From assembly GCA_012519985.1 (NCBI GenBank), contig JAAYPC010000171.1:27652-91651 (forward strand): a stretch of DNA of 64,000 nucleotides, in the 5' to 3' direction. The stretch comes from Fibrobacter sp. Its GTDB lineage: Bacteria > Fibrobacterota > Chitinivibrionia > Chitinivibrionales > Chitinispirillaceae. Positions 42,273 to 50,124 of the stretch are shown piece by piece. The position numbers and the translations under genes were made by a program. Below the pieces are notes generated by a model. It searched no databases. It had not been told where the DNA came from and saw only the letters and a list, made by a program, of their open reading frames with translations. Positions within the stretch are counted from its first letter, which is position 1. The number at the start of each line of letters is the position of its first letter.

Positions 42273-45200
42273 ATGAACTTAAGTGGAATATCTATAAAAA
42301 GAAAAGTCACGCTGGCAATGATCTATATCATTGCTGTGGGGTTTGGAATTTTCTCTTTAACCCAGTTGAAGGTGGCAATGACCCCGGATATTGATTTCCC
42401 AATAGTACTGGTGTTTACCAATTATTCGGGAGTCAGTTCTGAAGACATCGAAAACCTGGTTACCAGGCCTATCGAGGAAGCTGTAAGTGCCACTGAGAAC
42501 ATCAAGAAAATCTCCTCCAGTTCGACCAATGGTAGCGCTATGGTGATGCTGGAGTTCGTTTATGGAACCGACATGGACAAGGCGGAAACCGATGTAAGAA
42601 ACAGTCTTGACATGATAAGGGACTATCTTCCCAGTGATGCAGATGAGCCGATTGTATTGGCTCTGAATCCTTCCATGATGCCCATAATGATGTTGTCCAT
42701 GAACTCCAAGGATCTTGGACCGGCAGAGCTTCGCAAACTTGGTGAAGACAGGGTAGAACCTCTTCTGGAGCGGGTCGATGGCGTTGCTTCAGTGGAAATC
42801 GCCGGTGGATTTGAACGTCAGATAAATGTAAAGCTCAATCCGGTGCTGTTGGCTTCACATTCACTTTCACCTCAGGATGTGGCGACTGCAATCCAGACCA
42901 GTGCAGGTTTAGTATCTGCCGGAAACATTAAGACATTCACCAAAGAGTATAATCTCCGTATTTACAGTGAATACAGAAGTCTGGAACAGCTCAGAAATAT
43001 CGTTATAAAACCCGGAACTGTTCCTTTACGGCTCAAGGATGTAGCTGTGGTGGAAGATGGTTTCAAGGAGATAACCGGCGATGTACGAATAAACAGCAGA
43101 CAGGGAATTGCCATCATAGTAAGCAAACAATCGGATGCCAATACTGTGCTGGCAGCCCAAAAGGTAAAAAAAGAACTTGAAAATATTAAAAAGGTTCTTC
43201 CCCAGGGTATTAATTTCGAAATATTGTTTGATACTTCGGAATTTACCTCCAACTCCTTAAAAAACCTCTATAATACGGCAATAATGTCTCTTATTGTTGT
43301 GATTATAGTGATTTATACCTTTATTCGAAGCTTTCGCGGCAGTCTAATAATGGCTATTTCCATGCCGATATCGATAATACTGACCTTTGCTGTATTGTAT
43401 CTATCCGATTTGACTCTTAATGTTATTTCTATGGCCGGGCTTGCACTGGCAATAGGAATGTTAGTGGATAACTCTATTGTCGTTCTGGAGAATATTTTCC
43501 GCTACCAGAGTCTGGGTCACAATAGTGTTGAAGCCTCTGAACGGGGTGCTTCAGAGATGAGTATGGCAATTATCGCCTCAACTCTTACAACTCTTAGTGT
43601 TTTTGTTCCGGTGCTTTTTGTCCCTGGAATTACCGGGCAGCTCTTTAAGGAGATGGTACTTACTGTTACCTTCAGCCTTACTGTTTCACTTCTGGTTGCT
43701 TTGACATTGGTGCCAATGATGTCATCGGTGTTTCTGAAAGAAAGATTGGGCAGCAAGAAAAGTAAGGCTAGTGATAAACCAAAAACTTTGAATAAGTTCA
43801 CCAGTAAATACCAGAAGCTTCTGCACTGGTCACTTTATCATAAAAAATATGTGCTGCTTATAGTTTTACTGTTGCTTGTCTTTTCCTTTTGTTTAATACC
43901 ATTCATGGGTGGGGAATTCATGCCGGAAACCGATCAGGGGAGAATCAGTTTAACTATCGAATGTGCAACCGGAGTTCCTTTGACATCCTTAAGAGAAACG
44001 GTTATTAAAGTGGAGAAGATTCTTCAGGAGTCGGTGCCTGAGGTCGTTACCGCATCTTTTCGTTTCGGTGTGCAGGGAAGTTTTAACCCAGGTGGTTCTT
44101 CGAGCAACACTATTGTTGCTAATCTGAGACTTTTGCCACAGAATGAAAGGAAAAGAAGTCAAAAGGAGATAGAGATAGCTTTGCGTAAAGAGCTGGATAA
44201 TATTGCCGGGATTTCTTATTACTTTGAAGGCGGTGGTATGATGTCCAGCGGACAAAGTGCTGTTGAGATCAAAGTGCTGGGCAATGACCTGGCAAGAGCC
44301 AAAGCGATTGCCGATAATTTGAAAGCACGAATGGAGAAAGTGGAAGGTCTGGTAGACATAAGAGTGAATGTAAACGATTACATTCCTCAGTTGGATGTTC
44401 ATCTGAAGCAGGATGTGTTAAATGATCTGAAACTGACCAATCTTCAGATTGCCTCCATTGTGTCAACCGCTATTCAGGGAAGAACAGTTGCAAAGTACAG
44501 GGAAAAAGGCGATGAGTTCAATATTTACGTACAACTGGATAAAAAATATCGCCAGGACAGGAATGCTCTGGATAATCTGATTATACCTGTTGCAGGTGGA
44601 ACTGTTCCTTTGCGTCAGATTGCAGACATCAAAGAGACGCAGGGACCGGTTACCATTTACCGGGAAAATCAGGAGAGATATGTTTCTGTAGGATGTAACC
44701 TTGCTGGAATTGATCTGAAGACTGCGGTAGAGAAAATTGAACAGATTCAGTCGGAAATCGCTATTCCTTCAGATATGATGATGATTATGGGGGGTACTGC
44801 CGAGGATCGGCAAGAAGCTATGTTCTATCTGCTTTTGGCTATTATGGTGGGTTCACTTCTGGTTTATATGGTGATGGCCAGTCAGTTTGAATCATTGGTG
44901 GATCCATTCATTATCATATTTACAGTTCCATTGTCAATTATTGGTGTCCTAATATTTTTGTTTATCACTAATACTCCGATAAGCGTCATGGCATTGATAG
45001 GTGTAGTTATCCTGGTTGGAATAGCTGTAAATAATGGAATCGTTCTGGTTGATTATACCAATCAGCTTCGCAGCAGAGGTGTAGGTTTATATGAAGCAGC
45101 TGAAGAGAGCGGAATTACCAGGATAAGACCCGTGTTGATGACTGCCTTGACTACCATTATTGGTATGATTCCGCTTGCCCTTGAATTAGGAGATGGTTCA

Positions 45201-45350
45201 GAAACATGGGCGCCTCTGGCAAAAGCAGTTATCGGCGGTATGACAGCAACCACCTTTCTGACTCTGGTTGTGATCCCCTGCCTTTACATAATTTTTGAAG
45301 AGTGGGGTGAAAAAATTAAACGCAAGTTATTTGGAGCAAAACAGGCATAA
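42273..45350 (+). CDS. RND multidrug efflux pump (AcrB/HAE1 family)
   Basis: A 1025-residue inner-membrane proton antiporter, with helices near residue 12-30, clusters at about 335-495 and 855-1005, and two large periplasmic loops. In helix 4 the segment GLALAIGMLVDNSIVVLENI carries one proton-relay Asp; AcrB has two (DD), here Asp-Asn, which is common in many relatives. PDIDFPIVLV near 38 is typical of the family. The start is six bases past the adaptor stop. Followed by a perfect terminator, so the efflux operon ends here. Confidence 0.95.
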   Translation: MNLSGISIKRKVTLAMIYIIAVGFGIFSLTQLKVAMTPDIDFPIVLVFTNYSGVSSEDIENLVTRPIEEAVSATENIKKISSSSTNGSAMVMLEFVYGTDMDKAETDVRNSLDMIRDYLPSDADEPIVLALNPSMMPIMMLSMNSKDLGPAELRKLGEDRVEPLLERVDGVASVEIAGGFERQINVKLNPVLLASHSLSPQDVATAIQTSAGLVSAGNIKTFTKEYNLRIYSEYRSLEQLRNIVIKPGTVPLRLKDVAVVEDGFKEITGDVRINSRQGIAIIVSKQSDANTVLAAQKVKKELENIKKVLPQGINFEILFDTSEFTSNSLKNLYNTAIMSLIVVIIVIYTFIRSFRGSLIMAISMPISIILTFAVLYLSDLTLNVISMAGLALAIGMLVDNSIVVLENIFRYQSLGHNSVEASERGASEMSMAIIASTLTTLSVFVPVLFVPGITGQLFKEMVLTVTFSLTVSLLVALTLVPMMSSVFLKERLGSKKSKASDKPKTLNKFTSKYQKLLHWSLYHKKYVLLIVLLLLVFSFCLIPFMGGEFMPETDQGRISLTIECATGVPLTSLRETVIKVEKILQESVPEVVTASFRFGVQGSFNPGGSSSNTIVANLRLLPQNERKRSQKEIEIALRKELDNIAGISYYFEGGGMMSSGQSAVEIKVLGNDLARAKAIADNLKARMEKVEGLVDIRVNVNDYIPQLDVHLKQDVLNDLKLTNLQIASIVSTAIQGRTVAKYREKGDEFNIYVQLDKKYRQDRNALDNLIIPVAGGTVPLRQIADIKETQGPVTIYRENQERYVSVGCNLAGIDLKTAVEKIEQIQSEIAIPSDMMMIMGGTAEDRQEAMFYLLLAIMVGSLLVYMVMASQFESLVDPFIIIFTVPLSIIGVLIFLFITNTPISVMALIGVVILVGIAVNNGIVLVDYTNQLRSRGVGLYEAAEESGITRIRPVLMTALTTIIGMIPLALELGDGSETWAPLAKAVIGGMTATTFLTLVVIPCLYIIFEEWGEKIKRKLFGAKQA

Positions 45351-45369
45351 GCCTGATTCGCAGAATAGG

Positions 45370-45400
45370 GGGGTAAAGTGAAAGCTTTACCCCTGCTTTT
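45370..45400 (+). terminator. Rho-independent terminator of the efflux operon
   Basis: GGGGTAAAG and CTTTACCCC form a perfect 9-bp stem with a 6-base loop, followed by TGCTTTTTATT. It starts 20 bases past the pump stop. Confidence 0.85.
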
Positions 45401-45539
45401 TATTACCTCACTAAAGCTAATTTTTTTTAATACCCTGCTTCCCGATAACATAATCAACTAACAAATAATCGGTTCAGCCTGCGCTAAAAACTATTTTTAC
45501 AGGTGTTATCATGATTATAAACAAGCTCAGGGAGGTATT

Positions 45540-46745
45540 ATGAATGATGTCCGTCTTAAGGATGATATTTTCTGGGTTGGGGTTAATGATCGGACTACCG
45601 ATCTTTTTGAGGGATTATGGCCCATAGATGGTGTGGGTATTTCTTACAATTCTTATGTAATTAAAGACCAAAAGAATGTGCTGGTCGATCTTTCCAGGGG
45701 TTTTAAAACCGATGAGTTTTTCGATCAGATCTCAAGGATAATCGATCTTAGTCAGTTAGATTATGTAATAGTAAACCACATGGAGCCCGACCACACCGGG
45801 GTGTTGAGAACTCTTCGGATGATAAATGATCGTTTTGAGATTATCTGCACTCAAAAGGCGGTTAAAATGCTCCAGGATTATTATGGAATAAACCATAATG
45901 TAAGAGTGATAAATGAAGGTGAAGTGATTGATACCGGTAATCATCAGCTTCAGTTTTTCAATGTCCCTTTTGTTCATTGGCCGGAGACAATGGTGACTTT
46001 TGATAAGTCTACCGGAATACTTTTCTCCTGTGATGCATTCGGAGGTTATGGAGCCTTGCAGGGAGCTTTCTTTGAAGATGAATATGGAGACCTTTCTTAT
46101 TACGAAAAAGAGTCCCTCCGGTACTATGCCAATATAGTAGCCAAGTTTTCCACACCTGTATTAAATGCCATATCCAAGCTGGGAGGTCTTGACATTTCCA
46201 TGATTGCTCCATCTCACGGGCTTATCTGGAGAAAAGATCCTGGCAGAATCGTTGAACTCTATAAAAAATGGGCTCAGAGCTGCACAACTGGGGGAGACAA
46301 GGGTATCACACTCCTTTACGGATCGATGTATGGAAACACTGAAGCCATGATGAATGCGGTTGCACAGGGCATATCTGATGGTGGTTTGACACCCGAAATA
46401 TTCGATGTAGCCCGTACCCACAGCAGCTACATACTTCCATTCTTGCTAAAAAACAAAGGGGTAGTGATTGGTGCACCTACCTATGAGGTTTCCCTCTTTC
46501 CATATATGCAGCAGATTCTGGAAAAAGCATCGCTGAAAAACATCCGCAATAAAAAAGCAGTGTACTTTGGAAGTTATGGATGGAGCAAGGGTGCATTCAA
46601 GAAAGTACAACAAATGACATCCGAAATACAGTGGGAGATCACTGAGGGGCTGGAGTTTCCTGGAAAAGTCACTCCTGAACTTTTTAACAGTGGATATGAG
46701 CTGGGAAAAAGGTTTGCCACAGATATAGTGAACTTGTTCAGCTAA
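45540..46745 (+). CDS. Flavodiiron protein (FprA-type A flavoprotein)
   Basis: A 401-residue enzyme that reduces oxygen to water and/or nitric oxide to nitrous oxide, protecting anaerobic metabolism. The metallo-beta-lactamase-like domain (1-250) has the diiron ligands in NHMEPDH near 80-86, a His in FVHWPE near 148, Asp in SCDAFG near 165 and His in APSHGL near 227. A flavodoxin domain (about 255-400) has the FMN loop LLYGSMYGNTEAM and APTYE. No extra rubredoxin or oxidoreductase domain is fused. CAGGGAGG is a strong ribosome site. It stands alone between two terminators. Confidence 0.94.
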   Translation: MNDVRLKDDIFWVGVNDRTTDLFEGLWPIDGVGISYNSYVIKDQKNVLVDLSRGFKTDEFFDQISRIIDLSQLDYVIVNHMEPDHTGVLRTLRMINDRFEIICTQKAVKMLQDYYGINHNVRVINEGEVIDTGNHQLQFFNVPFVHWPETMVTFDKSTGILFSCDAFGGYGALQGAFFEDEYGDLSYYEKESLRYYANIVAKFSTPVLNAISKLGGLDISMIAPSHGLIWRKDPGRIVELYKKWAQSCTTGGDKGITLLYGSMYGNTEAMMNAVAQGISDGGLTPEIFDVARTHSSYILPFLLKNKGVVIGAPTYEVSLFPYMQQILEKASLKNIRNKKAVYFGSYGWSKGAFKKVQQMTSEIQWEITEGLEFPGKVTPELFNSGYELGKRFATDIVNLFS

Positions 46746-46764
46746 TCTTTCAATAGCTTTTTAT

Positions 46765-46790
46765 GGTGCGATTTACACTCGCACCTATTT
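46765..46790 (+). terminator. Terminator after flavodiiron protein
   Basis: GGTGCGA and TCGCACC form a perfect 7-bp stem, followed by TATTT. The T-run is short, so efficiency is uncertain. Confidence 0.6.
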
Positions 46791-46831
46791 GCTTCTGGAT
46801 TCTCCCGTTCAATTTTGCTTCTCTTAGTGCG

Positions 46832-46851
46832 AAATATTTGCAATAACATTT
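46832..46851. promoter_or_regulatory. Candidate Zur/Fur-type operator
   Basis: AAATATTTGCAATAACATTT shows imperfect dyad symmetry (AAATnTT ... AAnATTT) resembling Zur and Fur boxes. It lies 57 bases upstream of the Fur-family regulator of a zinc-type transport operon, suiting autoregulation. Only about two-thirds of the half-site positions match. Confidence 0.4.
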
Positions 46852-46908
46852 AACCTCAATTAATTTATCTGCGTACCAGAATCATATTATCGGTATTTTG
46901 GGGAAGTA

Positions 46909-47358
46909 ATGATGCATACAGGTGTAAAAACAGAGCAATTCATCAGGATATTGCGAAATCAGGGATGCAGGATTACTCCGGTAGTAACATCGGTTGTTAA
47001 TTATCTGTTTAAAACCGGAATGGTTCGCAGCGCTCAAGAGCTTCGTGATGATGTCAGCGGACTATTGGGTTACCAGGTGAATTTGGCTACCATGTACCGG
47101 GTTCTTGATAGGCTGCTTCAGTGTGGAATTGTCTGCAGTATGCACAAGACGGATGGGATAATGCGGTACTATCTTTGTCGTAATCCACAGCAAGGTGAAC
47201 ATCATCATTTTATCTGTTCCAGTTGCATGAGGGTTCAGGAGGTCCCGGTATGTTTTTCTGAGGGCTTTTCCAGATATGTTGAGGAGAAGCTTCATGCTAC
47301 GGTAGACAGTCATTTCATTCAGCTTGAAGGGCTGTGTGCATCTTGCAGAAAGCTCTGA
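46909..47358 (+). CDS. Fur-family metal-dependent repressor, probably Zur-like
   Basis: A 149-residue Fur-family regulator. The winged helix (about 10-85) includes RITPVVTSVVNYL and YQVNLATMYRVLDRL. The metal and dimerisation part (about 88-149) has EHHHFICSSCMRVQEV and a second pair CASC near the C-terminus, giving the structural zinc site, plus several His ligands. The adjacent ABC importer with a His-rich binding protein points to zinc (or manganese) sensing. Gene direction and a 61-base gap to znuA suggest co-transcription. Zur over Fur or PerR is inferred from context. Confidence 0.88.
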   Translation: MMHTGVKTEQFIRILRNQGCRITPVVTSVVNYLFKTGMVRSAQELRDDVSGLLGYQVNLATMYRVLDRLLQCGIVCSMHKTDGIMRYYLCRNPQQGEHHHFICSSCMRVQEVPVCFSEGFSRYVEEKLHATVDSHFIQLEGLCASCRKL

Positions 47359-47419
47359 TCTGAAAGAACCAGACAAAAGTGGTGCTTTACACTAAAAGAG
47401 ATAAAAGGAGAGAATAGAT

Positions 47420-48313
47420 ATGCTGGCTGGGATAAAGTGGCTTCTTGTCTTGTTTACTATAAGCGCAGGTTTATATGGATCTGAGAAAAAGGTGATTCTC
47501 TGCTCTTTTTATCCTATGTACATTTTGACTCAAAATATAACCAAAGATGTTTCTGGAGTGGCTGTGGAATGTATGACGAGTGTTGAAACCGGATGTCTTC
47601 ATGATTATCAGTTAACTCCACAGGATATGAAAAAGCTCAACTCCGCTTATGTATTGGTTGTTAATGGCGGAGGGATGGAAACTTTTCTGAATAAAGCCAT
47701 CGCACAGTTTCCCAGGCTGAAGATCGTAGAAGCCAGCAAAGGAATTCAGTTAATTGAAACGGAGGGGCATCAGCGTGAAAGTGATGATGATCATCATGAG
47801 CATCAGTTCAATCCTCACGTATGGGTCTCGGTTTCCGGAGCAATTTTACAGGTTGAAAACATCTGTAAAGGATTAATGGCTGTTGATTCCGGGAATGCGC
47901 AAAAGTATAGGTTAAATGCTGACAGATTTATAAAATCTCTGGAAGAGCTGAAAAGCAAGATGCATCAGGGGCTTTCCGGGATTTCAGACCGGAACATAAT
48001 AACTTTTCATGAGGCATTTCCCTATTTTGCCAGGGAGTTTAACCTTAATGTTGCAGCAGTCATTGAGCGTGAAGCTGGTTCTGAACCCAGTGCACGTGAG
48101 CTGGCAGAAATCATTAAATTGATCAAAGAAAAAAAGGTAGAGGCAATTTTTATCGAACCGCAATATCCGGCAAAGACTGCTCAGATGATATCACGGGAAA
48201 CCGGCAAGAAACTGTATACTCTTGATCCGATAGTAACCGGTCCATTTCACCCGGATGCCTATATTTCGATTATGGAGAAAAATCTGATGGTACTGCAGGA
48301 GGCATTACGCTGA
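47420..48313 (+). CDS. znuA: Metal ABC transporter substrate-binding protein (ZnuA-like)
   Basis: A 297-residue periplasmic binding protein with a signal peptide (about 1-20, ending LYGS). A His/Asp-rich loop (DDDHHEHQF near 118-128) is typical of zinc-binding members. Metal ligands expected for this cluster A-1 family are in LHDYQLTPQD near 58, FNPHVWVS near 128, FHEAFPYFAREF near 196 and the C-terminal LDPI. It delivers metal to the permease and ATPase encoded next. The AAAAGGAG ribosome site precedes the ATG. Zinc versus manganese is inferred from the His-rich loop. Confidence 0.9.
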   Translation: MLAGIKWLLVLFTISAGLYGSEKKVILCSFYPMYILTQNITKDVSGVAVECMTSVETGCLHDYQLTPQDMKKLNSAYVLVVNGGGMETFLNKAIAQFPRLKIVEASKGIQLIETEGHQRESDDDHHEHQFNPHVWVSVSGAILQVENICKGLMAVDSGNAQKYRLNADRFIKSLEELKSKMHQGLSGISDRNIITFHEAFPYFAREFNLNVAAVIEREAGSEPSARELAEIIKLIKEKKVEAIFIEPQYPAKTAQMISRETGKKLYTLDPIVTGPFHPDAYISIMEKNLMVLQEALR

Positions 48314-48315
48314 AC

Positions 48316-49101
48316 ATGGTTAATAATGATTGCAATACTGAAGGTAAAGGATTCTGTGGCGACTGCTGTACCAGGCTTCAGGATGTATGTGTTACCTTGC
48401 AGGGACACCAGATTCTGCTGAATGTTAATTTACATATCCATTGTGGTCAGCTTGCAGTGATTATCGGGCCAAACGGTGCAGGCAAGACTACCTTGCTTCG
48501 TGCGATGCTCAATGAACTGCCATTTACCGGAAAAATCAAATTTTCTTCCATAGATGGAAGATCAGGGAGGGATTTTCGAATTGGTTATGTTCCGCAGAGA
48601 CTGGACATCGATGCATTTTCACCTATGACAGTGCTGGATCTTTTTGCGGCTTCTTTATCGAAAAAACCGCTGTGGCTGGGAGTGTCTTCCAAAATCAGGC
48701 AGGAGGCAGGCAAGATTCTTTGTGCGGTTGAGGCGGACAGTCTCATTAATCAGAGGGTTGGCTCTCTTTCCGGAGGGCAGCTTCAGAGGGTTCTTTTAGC
48801 TTTGGCGCTCACACCGGTTCCTGATCTTCTGTTGCTTGACGAACCGGTGTCAGGTGTAGATCCATCTGGAATTGAACTGTTTTACCGGATGGTTTCCAAC
48901 CTGCGCAATACCTATCATCTGGCAATTGTCATGATATCGCACGATATCAGTACTACAGCCAGATATGCTGACAGGATGCTTTTTTTAAATCGCTCGGTTA
49001 TCTGCGATGATAAACCGCAAGTTACCTTAAGACATCCTGATGTTATAGGTACTTTTGGCAGATTCTCCCTGTCGGACTCCGATGAGTTGCCTTCTCCTTA
49101 A
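48316..49101 (+). CDS. znuC: Metal ABC transporter ATPase (ZnuC-like)
   Basis: A 261-residue ABC ATPase, two bases after znuA. Walker A GPNGAGKTT near 53, Q-loop YVPQRL, signature LSGGQLQR near 152, Walker B LLLLDEPVSG and H-loop ISHD. A Cys-rich N-terminal extension (CNTEGKGFCGDCC, residues 5-17) is unusual for this family and could bind metal. It energises the permease encoded next. Confidence 0.93.
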   Translation: MVNNDCNTEGKGFCGDCCTRLQDVCVTLQGHQILLNVNLHIHCGQLAVIIGPNGAGKTTLLRAMLNELPFTGKIKFSSIDGRSGRDFRIGYVPQRLDIDAFSPMTVLDLFAASLSKKPLWLGVSSKIRQEAGKILCAVEADSLINQRVGSLSGGQLQRVLLALALTPVPDLLLLDEPVSGVDPSGIELFYRMVSNLRNTYHLAIVMISHDISTTARYADRMLFLNRSVICDDKPQVTLRHPDVIGTFGRFSLSDSDELPSP

Positions 49102-49134
49102 ATCTGATTTGTAAGCAAGAAAAAGGAATTCGCT

Positions 49135-49980
49135 ATGAATTTATGCCTTGAACTGATTGCTGCATTACCTTTTGAATGGGCTCAGTATAAATTTATGCAG
49201 CAGGCTCTGCTGGCTGTGCTCATAACTGGACCGCTTCTTGCATTTTTAGGATGCATGGTGGTTAACAATCAGATGGCTTTCTTTTCTGATGCAGTAGGGC
49301 ATTCTGCTTTTACCGGTATTGCTATAGGGACGATCCTGGGGTTGGATAACCCGCTTTGGTCAATGATTTTATTTTCCATATTTTTTGCTGTTTGTATTAC
49401 CCTTTTGAAAAGGCACGGAACTGCTTCTACCGACACTGTAACCGGGATTATGATGAGTACTTCATTGTCTTTAGGAATAGTAATATTATCAAGAGGTGGC
49501 AGCTTTAATCGTTATTCGCAGTTTTTAATCGGAGATTTTCTCAGTATTTCTCCAGCAGACATTTGCAATCTGATGATTATTGCAATACTGTTTCTGATTG
49601 TCTGGGTGGTTTTTTTCAATAAGTTTTTTCTGGTATCCTTAAATACTTCGCTGGCAGGGAGCAGAAAGATTCCGGTTTGGTGGATTCAGACTGTTTTTGC
49701 GGTTGTGACTGCACTGGTAGTAGCGGTAAGTATTCAGTGGATTGGGATTCTGGTCATAAATGCTTTAATAATATTGCCTGCTGCTACTTCAAGGAATCTG
49801 GTTCGTTCGACATTCTATTATGTCTGGATAGCTTCTGCCGTCAGCATCGTTTCTGGGATTGCGGGTCTTATTACTTCTTTTTATTGGTCAACTGCCAGCG
49901 GTGCCACAATAGTATTGTTCACATCGACTGTTTATTTCTTGTCAGTGTTGTTGCGGATAGCAAGCAGAAAAGTCATTTGA
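49135..49980 (+). CDS. znuB: Metal ABC transporter permease (ZnuB-like)
   Basis: A 281-residue inner-membrane permease with about eight helices of the ZnuB/MntB family. CMVVNNQMAFFSDAVGHSAFTG near 38 and GIMMSTSLSLGI and WIGILVINALIILPAATSRN near 202-221 are the characteristic segments. A weak AAGGAATT ribosome site precedes the ATG. It completes the importer encoded with the Fur-family regulator. Confidence 0.93.
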   Translation: MNLCLELIAALPFEWAQYKFMQQALLAVLITGPLLAFLGCMVVNNQMAFFSDAVGHSAFTGIAIGTILGLDNPLWSMILFSIFFAVCITLLKRHGTASTDTVTGIMMSTSLSLGIVILSRGGSFNRYSQFLIGDFLSISPADICNLMIIAILFLIVWVVFFNKFFLVSLNTSLAGSRKIPVWWIQTVFAVVTALVVAVSIQWIGILVINALIILPAATSRNLVRSTFYYVWIASAVSIVSGIAGLITSFYWSTASGATIVLFTSTVYFLSVLLRIASRKVI

Positions 49981-50124
49981 GTCAATCATAGCAGCACGAT
50001 ATTAAATCATTTCTTACCCATACCAGAATTAAGACTGCTAATAATTCGCTTGCTTTGTACAGGTATATCGGGTATATTTTCTCCCCAACTTTTACAAAGA
50101 TCTGATTTTGAGACCGAGGAATTC

